DNA of 64,000 bases from contig NZ_SJPW01000003.1 of NCBI RefSeq assembly GCF_007860125.1, positions 248,001 to 312,000 of the forward strand, in the 5' to 3' direction. The notes under the pieces are model-generated. The model saw only the letters and a program-made list of their open reading frames with translations. It had not been told where the DNA came from and made no database searches. Of the stretch, positions 37,720 through 46,946 are shown one piece after another. Made by a program: the position numbers and the translations under genes. How positions within the stretch are numbered: the first letter of the stretch is position 1; every line of letters begins with the position of its first letter. The DNA is from Rubripirellula tenax (GTDB taxonomy: Bacteria; Planctomycetota; Planctomycetia; Pirellulales; Pirellulaceae).

Positions 37720-38091
37720 GCCAAACTCTTCCTTGTCTGTGAATGAAACGGGTTTTCGCGAGACGGCGGTGGGCCAACTCGGGGGCGTGGCCGACGCGAT
37801 CAAACGCGTTTGCTTCGTGCCTGCGCCTCGCACGAGAGAAGTTAGGCAGTTTGTGCCGATCACGCCAGACGAGTCGATTGAGACCGCATTGGGGGTTCTC
37901 GCACACTCGCCGATTGTGCTGGTGGAGCCCGGTGGCGAAGCCGGACGTCATCCCGACGGGGACGAACAGCCGAAACCAATAAAGCCTAGGGTCGCCCGAC
38001 CGTGGGCCGACATCTGAAAACAAGTCCAGCCCAACCGCGCCGCCCCGAATGGGATCCGGCCCGGAATGAGGTTCACGGAGGAACCCCAGCC
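37720..38091. other. Intergenic region between parC-like gene and small secreted protein gene
   Basis: This is 372 bases between divergent genes. Open frames here are short or out of phase with any signal of coding. A GGAGGA at about 38078-38083 serves as ribosome-binding site for the gene at 38092. No further element was recognised. Confidence 0.4.
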
Positions 38092-38721
38092 ATGAAGTAC
38101 CAATCTTTCCCTAACGTGGTTCCCGCTTTGGCGGTTGCGCTGAGCACCCTTTGTGGCGTCTCGGTTGGAACCACCGCGTTGCACGCTCAAGAACACATCC
38201 TTGGCGAACAGATCCTGGGCAGCCCGATCGAAGGCACGCCAATTCTGGGGTCGCCCGTCGACAGCGGCTATATCGGTGGCGACGTCTACTCGGGCAATTC
38301 GTACCCGACTGAGTCGTATCCCGCGGAATCTTACTCCGGCGACTCTTACCCGACCGAAACGGTCGACGGCGGCACCGTGTACGAAGATGGTTCATTCGTC
38401 GGCGACATGTCGGCCGGAGTCATCGGCCGCGCCTATGGCCAGCCCGACCTGTTCTACAACTACTACACCCAGGGCAACGCCAGCGCGGCGAACGCTCAAA
38501 TGTACTTGTCGCCATTACCGGTGCCACCGAACGTCGGGCACACGCACTTTACCTATCAGCCTTTCTATCCCGAAGAAATGCTATATTGGCACAAGAACAA
38601 GTTCCATAACTACTATGACAACGGCCGAGGCATGAACCGCACCCGTGCGACTTATTTCAGCCCGCCGGTTCGTCAAACGGCCAGTAATATCTATTGGAAT
38701 TTCTTGCGAATCCCTCGCTAA
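38092..38721 (+). CDS. Secreted Tyr/Asn-rich protein of unknown function
   Basis: The start at 38092 is set by GGAGGA 8 bases upstream and a good signal peptide (NVVPALAVALSTLCGVSVGTTALHA). The 209-residue product has a repetitive Ser/Tyr/Pro stretch (SYPTESYPAESYSGDSYPTE, about residues 70-90) and a Tyr/His/Pro-rich C-terminal half (FYNYYTQGN, THFTYQPFYP, NKFHNYYDNG). No known domain was recognised. It is followed 40 bases later by a shorter secreted protein of similar composition, and both precede a strong terminator, so they are likely one unit. A wall or envelope structural role is a guess. Confidence 0.75.
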   Translation: MKYQSFPNVVPALAVALSTLCGVSVGTTALHAQEHILGEQILGSPIEGTPILGSPVDSGYIGGDVYSGNSYPTESYPAESYSGDSYPTETVDGGTVYEDGSFVGDMSAGVIGRAYGQPDLFYNYYTQGNASAANAQMYLSPLPVPPNVGHTHFTYQPFYPEEMLYWHKNKFHNYYDNGRGMNRTRATYFSPPVRQTASNIYWNFLRIPR

Positions 38722-38761
38722 GACAAACCATTCCCCCCCTTAGCCCTCGAGAACTGAAACT

Positions 38762-39139
38762 ATGATCAACCGAATCATTCTTGCCGCCGGCTTGGTTGCC
38801 TCGGCGATCGTCGTGGACGGCTCGACCGCCAGCGCCAGCGATCCATTAGCAGTAGCCCAAGTTTGGAACTACAACTACTCGATGAATCGCCCCTGGCACG
38901 GCAACTACTACAACCAGAACTACGGGCAACCGTTGGCATTGGTTGTTCCTCCGACGGCCCACATGCGTCAAACGTATTCGTGGGGCGTTAGCCAGAACAA
39001 AACGTATCCGATCTACCACCAATTCGGTCGCAGCGCGAACTCGCCGGGTGCTGCCAGCCAAGGACAGTTCATGGGAACGCCGAACTGGCCAAGCCACACC
39101 GACCAGTTCGGTACGTACTACGTCCGAGGCCCTTGGTAA
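38762..39139 (+). CDS. Small secreted Tyr/Asn/Gln-rich protein
   Basis: This 125-residue protein has a signal peptide (IILAAGLVASAIVVDGSTASA). The mature part is rich in Tyr, Asn, Trp and Gly (WNYNYSMNRPWHGNYYNQNYG). No family was recognised. Composition and PP-x-x-H spacing resemble the preceding secreted protein, suggesting distant paralogy. A perfect 13-bp terminator hairpin lies 35 bases after the stop. Confidence 0.75.
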   Translation: MINRIILAAGLVASAIVVDGSTASASDPLAVAQVWNYNYSMNRPWHGNYYNQNYGQPLALVVPPTAHMRQTYSWGVSQNKTYPIYHQFGRSANSPGAASQGQFMGTPNWPSHTDQFGTYYVRGPW

Positions 39140-39173
39140 GAATCGCCAGCGACGCTCCAAGTAGCTCGAATGC

Positions 39174-39215
39174 AAGCCGAGCCATCTTTCCAACGAAGGA
39201 TGGCTCGGCTTTTTT
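39174..39215 (+). terminator. Rho-independent terminator
   Basis: A perfect 13-bp stem, AAGCCGAGCCATC / GATGGCTCGGCTT, with a 12-base loop runs directly into TTTTTT (39210-39215). It ends the two-gene secreted-protein unit. Confidence 0.93.
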
Positions 39216-39256
39216 CGTTTGCGAAGTCGAAGTGTCGGCAATGAACCCTGATTGCT

Positions 39257-39285
39257 GACCGCACTCTTTGCCTGTCCCTTTTCAC
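39257..39285 (+). repeat. Dispersed 29-bp repeat, copy 1
   Basis: GACCGCACTCTTTGCCTGTC and the 9 bases after it match 39854-39882 at 23 of 29 positions. The repeat lies just before the HEAT-like gene and argues that this sequence is intergenic rather than coding. Confidence 0.4.
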
Positions 39286-39323
39286 TTTTTCACTCTCTTT
39301 CGGATGATGAGTTTCTGGACATC

Positions 39324-39650
39324 ATGTCGGTGGTGGTCAGTGCATCGGTGACACCTGAGTTGTTGGTTGTGATTGCCGAATCGCTGGTCGATCGCCGACA
39401 TCAGAAAGCGATGTACGACCTGTTGGCAACGAAGTGTGAAGACCCTGTTGCGATAGGTGTCAGGCTGCTTGAATCGACCAACCCAGTGGTGTTGCAGGTT
39501 GCCTGCCAAATTCTCGGGGCCAAGGGCACCGAAGAACACATTGACACTTTGGGTGCCCTAAATGCCAAAGCCAAGAAAGCGAAGGTGCCCGTGATTGTGG
39601 CTGCATCCAAAGAGGCAGCTCAGATGATCCGCGCCCGCACCCGGAAATAG
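39324..39650 (+). CDS. Small HEAT-like hypothetical protein
   Basis: The start ATG at 39324 is preferred; the frame opens upstream with a TTG at 39252, but that part contains a dispersed repeat. The 108-residue product is helical and HEAT-like in pattern (LLVVIAESLVDRR, AIGVRLLESTNPVVLQVACQILG, EEHIDTLGALNAKAK). It may be a small soluble protein or the remains of a longer HEAT-repeat protein. No function can be assigned. Confidence 0.45.
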   Translation: MSVVVSASVTPELLVVIAESLVDRRHQKAMYDLLATKCEDPVAIGVRLLESTNPVVLQVACQILGAKGTEEHIDTLGALNAKAKKAKVPVIVAASKEAAQMIRARTRK

Positions 39651-40006
39651 ACACGTGCAAAAGTCGAACGCCTGCACTGTTCTCTAAAGCAAGTTTCTCC
39701 AATGAACGGCAAGCGACCTCATGCAATGTACTCTTTTGGTATCAGCGTCGGCGTTTCTTCCAGATAGAGAGACAGAGAAAAGCACACGGGACGCGGATCT
39801 AAATCACTTAGATTCACAGGTATACGCCGATAGCGAGTTGAACGCTATGCGCTGGCCGAACTCCTTACCCGTCCCTTTTTACACTTATTCTCTCGGGCTT
39901 GTGTCGGCCCTTTTTCTTTTCACGTATCAACGCACGAAACGACGACCACGACACGCACGGCCACGATGACCGTACGCGTCGAAATCTTCGCTGGGCAAAT
40001 GCCGTT
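39651..40006. other. Intergenic region with second copy of a dispersed repeat
   Basis: This 356-base stretch has no credible gene. It holds the second copy of the 29-bp repeat at 39854-39882 and pyrimidine-rich tracts after it (for example CCCTTTTTCTTTTC near 39908). Confidence 0.4.
39854..39882 (+). repeat. Dispersed 29-bp repeat, copy 2
   Basis: GGCCGAACTCCTTACCCGTC and the following 9 bases match 39257-39285 at 23 of 29 positions; the differences are mostly transitions. Confidence 0.4.
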
Positions 40007-40471
40007 CTACTTCTTTTCTTTCATCGCTTCGAACAACTTCATCAGCATCGAGTGCAATTCCTCGTGCCCCGCTTTGACCTTGTCGTGCTTGGCCGCCATT
40101 TTCTTGTGCTTCGAATTGAAGTCATCGTGTTCCTTTTTCAATTCGTCATGGTCGTGAGCATGGCCGTGTTCTTCGTGAGTCGCGATCTCGTTCGAGTGAT
40201 GCATGGCATGATCGTCGTGGGCACGAATTTCTTCGTCGTGCTCGATCAGTTCCGCTTCGTGCTCATAAATTCGAGCTTGCAGCTTGGCCATGATCGAAAG
40301 TGCTCGCATGTGGTCGGCTCGCCACTTGGCGTGTTCGGCCGCCCATTCGTCGTGCTGGCGGTGCGCCGCTTCGTGTTCGGTCTTCATACCCGCATGATCA
40401 TCCGCCATGGCGAACTGAGATCCAGCGAATGAAACGAACACAAATCCAATGGCAATGGCATACTTCAACAT
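40007..40471 (-). CDS. Histidine-rich periplasmic coiled-coil protein
   Basis: The start at 40471 is supported by AGGA 9 bases upstream and a signal peptide (MLKYAIAIGFVFVSFAGSQFAMA). The remaining 130 or so residues are nearly all helix-forming and contain 22 histidines with many Asp/Glu/Lys (for example HHSNEIATHEEHGHAHDHDE). Such proteins can bind divalent metals such as Zn, Ni, Cu or Co, so metal buffering in the periplasm is plausible but unproven. A Cys/His-rich secreted protein is encoded on the same strand 381 bases upstream. Confidence 0.72.
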   Translation of the reverse strand: MLKYAIAIGFVFVSFAGSQFAMADDHAGMKTEHEAAHRQHDEWAAEHAKWRADHMRALSIMAKLQARIYEHEAELIEHDEEIRAHDDHAMHHSNEIATHEEHGHAHDHDELKKEHDDFNSKHKKMAAKHDKVKAGHEELHSMLMKLFEAMKEKK

Positions 40472-40852
40472 TTCAACAATCCTAGTTAAGGGAAAAAACA
40501 AACGTCTGTATCGCAGTCTTCAAGTCTCGGCTTTCGCGCGACAAACCCAAGGTTGACAATGCAACCGCTGGGATTTGCGGGAACGGCGGCATCGTCACGG
40601 TGACCGCAAGGAATCACGATCGGCGGGCGCTCCAACGGGTGATTTCGATATCTAGTTCCAAAGGAGCACAACTGATCAGGTTTGGTCGGACCGTTGACCG
40701 GTCGCACCCCGCGCGGGACGTTATCGGTCATCGTCCAGATGGAAAGAAAGCGAACGTACGCGTGGCGCCCGCTCAATCCAACGTTGTCAGGGGATGCTTC
40801 AGAAAGATCCATGAGGAACTGAGGCAACAACCACAAATCGCCCGAGAATCCG
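40472..40852. other. Intergenic region between two metal-ligand-rich protein genes
   Basis: These 381 bases hold no ORF with coding character. A minus-strand frame of 124 codons (40486-40860) lacks any start context or recognisable domain. Confidence 0.35.
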
Positions 40853-41260
40853 CTAGGCAAAGACCGGCGGCCCGCGAGAATCCGCCGTTAAAAGAAAAGC
40901 CGACGTCAGAACCGATTGGGCGGGCAAGCGTACTGGCTTCGACGAGTTGCCTTCCACACGCGGAATCTGAATCGGCCAGGCAAGCCCACATGGGCTTGCC
41001 AACGACTGACATATCGGACAGTTATCCGAATCGTGTTCGTCGGACGAATCGCCCGAAGGAAACCCTTTTTGAACCAATGACGCCGACTCTTCACCGCCGT
41101 GGACGTGATGGCAACAAGAGAAGTCGGGAGACTCGGTTAAAGCATGATCCGCGTGTGAATGCTCATCGCAAGTTGCCACGTGCATCCACACAGGTGCCTG
41201 ACCGAAGACAATAGCACAGCACAACATGCCTGATAGAATGGGTCGAACTAGCGAAGTCAT
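40853..41260 (-). CDS. Secreted Cys/His-rich protein (DUF2946-like)
   Basis: The start at 41260 gives a signal-like N terminus (LVRPILSGMLCCAIVFGQAPVW). The frame opens at 41338 without a signal. The 135-residue protein has clusters of potential metal ligands: CDEHSHADH, CCHHVHGG and DNCPICQSLASPCG. DUF2946-type proteins with a C-x2-C segment occur near copper genes, and the pairing with a His-rich protein downstream fits metal handling, but no transporter is adjacent. Assignment is tentative. Confidence 0.55.
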   Translation of the reverse strand: MTSLVRPILSGMLCCAIVFGQAPVWMHVATCDEHSHADHALTESPDFSCCHHVHGGEESASLVQKGFPSGDSSDEHDSDNCPICQSLASPCGLAWPIQIPRVEGNSSKPVRLPAQSVLTSAFLLTADSRGPPVFA

Positions 41261-41923
41261 CGTGGACGTTCGAATTTGAAGACATTGAGTGGCAAAATGG
41301 TCCGACCAAGGATCATCAATCGTACGATGGCGGTCCAAAGTCGGTTCGTCAAGTCGATCAACAGTATTTCAGATCAGGAGACGGGGACATCCGCACCACG
41401 ACGGCTTAGTAGAAACAGAGCGGGTGTGGCTTCAAGTCCGAAGGACTCGATTGACAGGCGATAGCGCGGATAGTCGGCAGCAACGTCAATGTTGACAAGT
41501 ACTGTTTAGGGGACAGCGTAAAAACATTCATCACTCGAATACAGATCACGACGGGATCTTGGGTTGGTGCATCTTCACGATGCTTCCGCCCATCGACGCA
41601 GTGATGAAAAACGAAGCGTCTCATGCGTCCGGCAAAGCCGGACACTTCATAAGTGCTAGTTATTGCCTGTCGCTTTTCTTCTTTGCATTCTCTTTTTCTC
41701 TTCCCGCTGGGTCGTCGTCGCTGCTTCATCGCGGATCCGCGGGCGATGCGATTAACCCGGCGGTGCCTGGAGGGAAACTTGCCCCCGAGTTGGCGAACGA
41801 TTAACCTCATCAGAATGGTCTACGAGTCGGCCGATATGGTCGAAATTGAAGAGCGGCGAAAGTCCCTTTTGCGCCTCTGGAAGACCGTCTTCCAGTGATT
41901 CAACTACGAATGAGGCGTCACCC
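41261..41923. other. Long intergenic region, possibly old mobile-element debris
   Basis: These 663 bases hold no supported gene. A small hairpin, GTCCGGC-AAA-GCCGGAC, lies at 41627-41643, without a T-run. GGGGACAGCG near 41510 resembles GGGACAG motifs seen at 46347 and, inverted, in the 29-bp repeat near 39.3 kb. The kinase promoter should be within the last 200 bases. Confidence 0.35.
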
Positions 41924-44632
41924 ATGAAACACCTTGCGGAATCCAACCAGTGGCAGTTGCCCGGCGTCATCGCAATGAGCAATCATTTCATCGACGGGCC
42001 CCAGTTGGCCGAGGCTGTGGAGAAATGGCGTTCCGAGAAGGGAGGCAGCATTCTGGATGTGTTGGTCAACAAAAAAGCGATCACTGCCCCCGAAAAGAAG
42101 TTGATCGAAGATCTTGTCGCATTTTACGTCAACAAGAATGGTGGCGACGAATTATCGTGCTTCTCGAAACTTTCGAGGGAAGCAAACGACAACGTCGCCC
42201 GAGCCATCGCGTCGATTAAGAATAGCGAACCTGGCAACCAGACCGGCGCGTCTGTGGCAACGATCGACAGTTCACCGGGACAATCGCCACCCGACATGAC
42301 ATTGGACGCGACGATGGAAAGTCAGGTGGCGCCATCGACAAATCGTTTTCAAACACTTCGTCCACATGCTCGCGGAGGCTTGGGCGAAGTCTTCGTTGCC
42401 CACGATCGCGAATTGAACCGACACGTTGCGCTGAAACGAATACGTGGTTCGCACGCGGACAATGTTGACAGCCGAAACCGGTTCGTGTTCGAAGCCGAAA
42501 TCACCGGTTCGCTGGAACACCCCGGCATCGTCCCCGTCTACTCGCTCGGCCACAACTCCGACGGTCGCCCGTATTATGCAATGCGATTTATTCGCGGACA
42601 AAGCTTGAAAGAGGCGACCAGTGACTTCCACAAGTCACAAAACACGCCGACATCCAGCAACACCTCGCTGGACTTCCGTGACCTGATCGGACGAGTGATC
42701 GATATCTGCCAAGCGATCGAGTACGCGCACTGTCGCGGAATTTTGCATCGCGATATCAAGCCGGACAACGTGATGATCGGCCGGCACGGCGAAACCCTGG
42801 TCGTCGATTGGGGCCTGGCCCGAAAGATGGATGCGGTCGAAGAAAACTCGACGAATCTCGAAAGCCTGTTGAAGCCTCGTTCGGGTTCGGATTCCTCGCC
42901 TACGGTCATGGGCGCGGTGGTCGGGACGCCCCAGTACATGAGTCCGGAACAAGCCGAAGGCCGACTGGATTTGCTAGGTCCGCACAGCGACGTCTACAGC
43001 ATCGGTGCGACGTTGTTCTACGTGTTGATGGGCCAATCACCGATCGCCGGCGAACGCGTGCTGGACATGTTGAAGAATGTCAGAGACGGTAAAATCGAAT
43101 TACCGCAAACAATCAATCCATTGGTCGATCCGGCGCTGCACGCGATTTGCATGAAGGCGATGTCGGTCGATATCAAGCAGCGATACCCTCGTGCCGCCGA
43201 CTTTTCCAATGACCTTCAACGTTGGTTGGCGGACGAATCGGTTTCGGCTTTTCCAGATACGTGGATGACTTCGCTGGGTCGATGGACTCGGCGAAATCGT
43301 GGCGTCGTGGCCGTCTCGTCGATATCGACGATGCTAATCATTGCCGGCTTGGCCGTCAGCCTTTGGGTGACCAACGCGGCCAAGAAACGCGAGTCGGTTG
43401 CTCGTGAGAATGCGAGTCAGTCGTTCGAGGCGGCGCGATCGGCCGTCGACAAGTACTTTGTCCGCGTCAGTGAAGCGTCGCTATTGAATCAGCCCGGTTT
43501 GCAGACCCTACGAGTTTCGCTGCTGAAGGACGCGCTGGAATACTACCAAAACTTCTTGGAAGAACATCGCGATGACGAAGCGGTCGAAGCCGACCTGGCA
43601 CGTGCGAGTTTCTACTCTGGAAACATCCAAGAAGAGTTGGGGGATCTGGACGGGGCAACAAAACGTTACGAGTTTTCGATCGGACTGCAGCGTAACATCA
43701 TTGCGGATTCCCCGGATGACCGTATCGCAATCGACTCGCTCGCCGACACGCTGACGGCGACCAGCCGTTTGGCACAAAAGCAACAAAAAGCCGAACGTGG
43801 CGCCGAGTTGAACACAGAAGCAACTCAACTGCGCGCTGAATTGGTAAAGACGGATCCCGACAACGCGGAATACCAACGCAAGCTGGCCAACAGCCACATG
43901 AACACAGGCTTGTTAATGCTGGCCCAGCGTCGATTTGAGGAAGCGGCAAGTGAGTTGCACCTATCTCAACAAATTCGACTGCCGTGGCTCCAGGGCGAAC
44001 AAGCCAATACGCTGCGCCGCGACTATGCCAAGGCCCTGTATAATTTGGGGGTTCTCGAAGCGACTCGCAACAATGTCGCCGCGGCAAGACAGTCGTTTGA
44101 ATCTGCCGTTGTCGCGTTCGAGCATGTCGTCAACGAAGAACCGCAAGACTTGAATTATCAATCCATGCTGGCGACTTGCTATCGGTTGGTCGGCGACTCA
44201 TTCGCAAGTGAGGCAAACGCAACCCTGGCTAGCCGGTTCTACTTAAAGGCGATCAAGTCACTCGGTTCACTGGCCAGCCGCAATCCGGAGGTCGTCGGAT
44301 ACCAGTTCGGCTTGGCCGCTGTTTACATGAATCTTGCCGAGTTAGAGCGGACATCGGATCCGAAAAAGGCTATTGCATCGGTGACCGAAGCAATCAACAT
44401 CATGAACAAAATGGCTCCGGAAAATCTGACGCCCGTCCAGCAACTGGATCAATGCGTCGCACTGCGAACCCGAGCCGAGTTGGTGCAATCGTCGCGACCT
44501 GAACTTTTTGACCGCGACTCTAAACAAGCCGAAAGCTTGTTGAAGCCGCTGTTGGAATCGCAACCCGACGATCCGATTTTGTTGCAAGAATCTGACCAAT
44601 GGAAGAAACTGCGATCGTCGCAAGTCTTTTAG
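41924..44632 (+). CDS. Membrane Ser/Thr protein kinase with TPR sensor region
   Basis: ATG at 41924 was chosen because GAGG lies about 9 bases upstream; the frame opens at 41846. The 902-residue product has an N-terminal helical region (about 1-145) and a Hanks-type kinase domain. The glycine loop is ARGGLGEV (about residue 150), the catalytic loop is HRDIKPDN (about 275), and the metal motif is DWG, common in planctomycete kinases. The P+1 region is GTPQYMSPEQ. One membrane span lies near 463-485 (VVAVSSISTMLIIAGLAVSLWV), and TPR-like repeats run to about residue 880. Catalytic residues are intact. The target is unknown. Confidence 0.92.
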   Translation: MKHLAESNQWQLPGVIAMSNHFIDGPQLAEAVEKWRSEKGGSILDVLVNKKAITAPEKKLIEDLVAFYVNKNGGDELSCFSKLSREANDNVARAIASIKNSEPGNQTGASVATIDSSPGQSPPDMTLDATMESQVAPSTNRFQTLRPHARGGLGEVFVAHDRELNRHVALKRIRGSHADNVDSRNRFVFEAEITGSLEHPGIVPVYSLGHNSDGRPYYAMRFIRGQSLKEATSDFHKSQNTPTSSNTSLDFRDLIGRVIDICQAIEYAHCRGILHRDIKPDNVMIGRHGETLVVDWGLARKMDAVEENSTNLESLLKPRSGSDSSPTVMGAVVGTPQYMSPEQAEGRLDLLGPHSDVYSIGATLFYVLMGQSPIAGERVLDMLKNVRDGKIELPQTINPLVDPALHAICMKAMSVDIKQRYPRAADFSNDLQRWLADESVSAFPDTWMTSLGRWTRRNRGVVAVSSISTMLIIAGLAVSLWVTNAAKKRESVARENASQSFEAARSAVDKYFVRVSEASLLNQPGLQTLRVSLLKDALEYYQNFLEEHRDDEAVEADLARASFYSGNIQEELGDLDGATKRYEFSIGLQRNIIADSPDDRIAIDSLADTLTATSRLAQKQQKAERGAELNTEATQLRAELVKTDPDNAEYQRKLANSHMNTGLLMLAQRRFEEAASELHLSQQIRLPWLQGEQANTLRRDYAKALYNLGVLEATRNNVAAARQSFESAVVAFEHVVNEEPQDLNYQSMLATCYRLVGDSFASEANATLASRFYLKAIKSLGSLASRNPEVVGYQFGLAAVYMNLAELERTSDPKKAIASVTEAINIMNKMAPENLTPVQQLDQCVALRTRAELVQSSRPELFDRDSKQAESLLKPLLESQPDDPILLQESDQWKKLRSSQVF

Positions 44633-46089
44633 AACAGTCGATTGATCGAGAAGTTATATTCGAAATCAAACCCACGGTCGGCGCCGTCTCGGAAGGGCGC
44701 TGCGAAGCCATTCGTGATGATCGTCTTTTGTACTTGAACCTGCGCGCCCAACAATCCATTGAATGTATCGACACGATTTGCAAGATTGCCGTTGGTTACA
44801 GTGGCGGCGCCGTTTCCAAGCGGCGGCCCAATCGTTACTGGGCCCACAAGATCGGCGTCGTTCAGCGTGGTTGTGTAGTGAACTTCGGCCAATAGATTGA
44901 CGGCGTTTACGAATCCACAGGGATTCGGATTGGACCAAATCTGCTTTCCAAGTCCGACGTTCAACCGCATGAGCACCTGCTGCGAGATTCCTTCGGTTTC
45001 ATCGAACCGTGTCGGTGTTGCCCCTTCAACAGAATAGAAACCGCTGGTCCGCACATCGGAATCGTTCACAGGCACGTCAAGCTGTACGAATCCGAGCCCA
45101 TAAAACGAATCCGAAAAATGAAAGACTGATGCAAGGAAAGGTGACAAGTTCACCGTGTCGTTCGCTCGTTGAATTCGAAACTGTGCATCAAATCGAAACG
45201 GAGGAGTCACCGGAGTGCCCGTGATGGGGTCCAAAATGACGTATTGGTCATCCTGGGTGGTTACTTGGATGTTCACGTCAGGCGCGGTGGGAATGTTCGT
45301 TGCCAAACCGGCCGACCAATACACCCGATCGGTGTGAAAGAGTGCGAACTTCAGAATGACGCCGACATTGCCGATTGCCACCTCGGTATCGTTCAGCGGT
45401 AAAGACACGACGGGACCCGTCGTCTGAGAAATTTGAAGGTCCGATGATAGCTGGCTGGTGATGGGCAACCGAATCTCAACGGAACTGTTTTCGGTCAATT
45501 TCCGTTCGAGCCCGAGGGTCAACAGGTTGATGTCCAGCGTATTGCGTCCTCCGATCGGGGCAGTGCTAAAGAGGTCGATTTCGCTGGCGTTATGAAAGTG
45601 TCGATAGCTGGCGTAAAATCGATCGGCCAACACCGGACTATTGTTCTCTGAAATGTTCAGCCTGCTACAACCGTACGTCGGATGCGAAATGGTTGCCGCA
45701 CTCGTTCCGGCAAGTTCAAAACTGCTGCACGCACCCGCTGTGGTATCCCCGATCATGTACGGGACTGCTGACAAGCTGAAGAAGCTGGACGCGCGGCTTG
45801 GCGCATTGAACTCGCCGTTGGCTCGCGACATCAAAAATTGCGATGAATTGTCGCTTGCCGCTGGCTGTGGCAACGTGGAAGGCCTGCTCGAACCGGGTTG
45901 CCGTGGGTCGCTCGGTCTCGCGAACGGATTCTCGTCGCCAGCGACCTCGCTGCGAAAAGCCGAATCGACAGAATCAGACGGGAAGAAAAATTCACCGGCT
46001 CCGCGGTCGCCCTGCTGCGCATGAAGCACAACGTTTGAAAAAAGAACAAACGAAAGCGCTAGTCCATAAGCCGTTGATAAATCCCGCAT
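44629..46089 (-). CDS. Outer-membrane beta-barrel-like protein
   Basis: This 486-residue protein has a signal peptide (YGLALSFVLFSNVVLHA), a low-complexity Ser/Pro segment (about 40-110) and a long beta-rich region with alternating hydrophobic strands. Examples are SSVEIRLPITSQL and EVAIGNVGVILKFALF. It ends in Phe, typical of barrel insertion signals (FEYNFSINRLF). It resembles transporter-like outer-membrane barrel families. Its stop overlaps that of the convergent kinase gene by 4 bases. Substrate and function are unknown. Confidence 0.7.
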   Translation of the reverse strand: MRDLSTAYGLALSFVLFSNVVLHAQQGDRGAGEFFFPSDSVDSAFRSEVAGDENPFARPSDPRQPGSSRPSTLPQPAASDNSSQFLMSRANGEFNAPSRASSFFSLSAVPYMIGDTTAGACSSFELAGTSAATISHPTYGCSRLNISENNSPVLADRFYASYRHFHNASEIDLFSTAPIGGRNTLDINLLTLGLERKLTENSSVEIRLPITSQLSSDLQISQTTGPVVSLPLNDTEVAIGNVGVILKFALFHTDRVYWSAGLATNIPTAPDVNIQVTTQDDQYVILDPITGTPVTPPFRFDAQFRIQRANDTVNLSPFLASVFHFSDSFYGLGFVQLDVPVNDSDVRTSGFYSVEGATPTRFDETEGISQQVLMRLNVGLGKQIWSNPNPCGFVNAVNLLAEVHYTTTLNDADLVGPVTIGPPLGNGAATVTNGNLANRVDTFNGLLGAQVQVQKTIITNGFAAPFRDGADRGFDFEYNFSINRLF

Positions 46090-46703
46090 CGCTTGACCCC
46101 AAAAATAGGTACCGCCGTGAGCTCACCGTTTCCTTATCGGCGGATTGAAACGGTTAGTGCCGCTTTTCCGAATAATCAAGCCAGGTTTTGGGTGGGTACC
46201 TATCCCCGCGGAATCCGTCGCGTGAAACACCGCCGCGGAATCTGCCGCTCGTTCCGTCGCGGATTGATGTGGCCGCCGACGGCGGAGAAAACGAAGATTG
46301 AACAGTGATGCAGCGAGTCGTTGAGCGTGATCGTCTACACGTAAGGGACAGCGGGCACGCAACGTTCGGTCTATTTGATGCAATTGTCCAAGCCAAGAGT
46401 AGCCATGCGTGTCGGCGGCGGGGCGCACTTGATCAGCCACAACGACAACGGGGTTGAGATCCAGGTCGACTGATCGATGATCGCTTGTTTGCCAATCAGC
46501 CTCTGGTCCGGCGGGAAGCCGAACAAACAAACGTTTGAACTGATCCGCTACTACTTTCAAGGCCTCGCAAGCGAGGATGAGTTGCGGTCCACACTGCGAA
46601 TCAGCGTCAAGCTGAGGAAGCGAAGGTGGTTGGGCTTGAGCTTGCAACAAACTCGCTCCTCTCTGACCTTGCGGTAGCCGAGGCAAGACGTGGCGAAGCC
46701 GGT
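46090..46703. other. Non-coding or decayed region beside transposase fragment
   Basis: These 614 bases hold no supported gene. A 231-codon minus-strand frame (46123-46818) runs through it but overlaps the transposase fragment in another frame and has a biased composition. GGGACAGCGGGCACGC occurs near 46347. The stretch may be mobile-element debris. Confidence 0.35.
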
Positions 46704-46946
46704 TCACGCGGGATTGGCCTGTGGTCCTACGAGGGCCGCCATTAGTACGGATTGGGACGACCGGACGGAGATTTGGCGGAAGCCTTTCTCGAATTTTAGT
46801 AACACATACGAAAGCCAACGACTAGCTTGACCGGTCTCAGCCAGAAACAACTTCACCCGACCAAGCTTGCGACGTGCATTTAAGAATGAGTTCTCGATCG
46901 CGCTGGTGTTCAGCAGCGAACGATGCGGCGTGCTGTCGTAAGCCAT
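46704..46946 (-). pseudogene. C-terminal fragment of IS256 (Mutator)-type transposase
   Basis: Eighty residues in frame contain HRSLLNTSAIENSFLNARRK and GRVKLFLAETGQASRWLSYVLLKFEKGFRQI, which match the conserved C-terminal part of IS256/Mutator transposases seen in planctomycetes. The catalytic core upstream is missing: sequence beyond 46946 does not continue the family. It is a remnant of an insertion next to the tad operon. Confidence 0.7.

Noticed and set aside
41627-41643. GTCCGGC-AAA-GCCGGAC hairpin as terminator
   Set aside because: No T-run follows on either strand and no gene ends nearby.
41406-41810. 134-codon minus-strand frame in the 41.3-41.9 kb gap
   Set aside because: Arg/Lys-rich and low complexity, with no domain, signal peptide or ribosome-binding site.
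46123-46818. 231-codon minus-strand frame
   Set aside because: It overlaps the IS256 fragment in another frame and shows Arg/Gln/Pro-biased composition without a family match.
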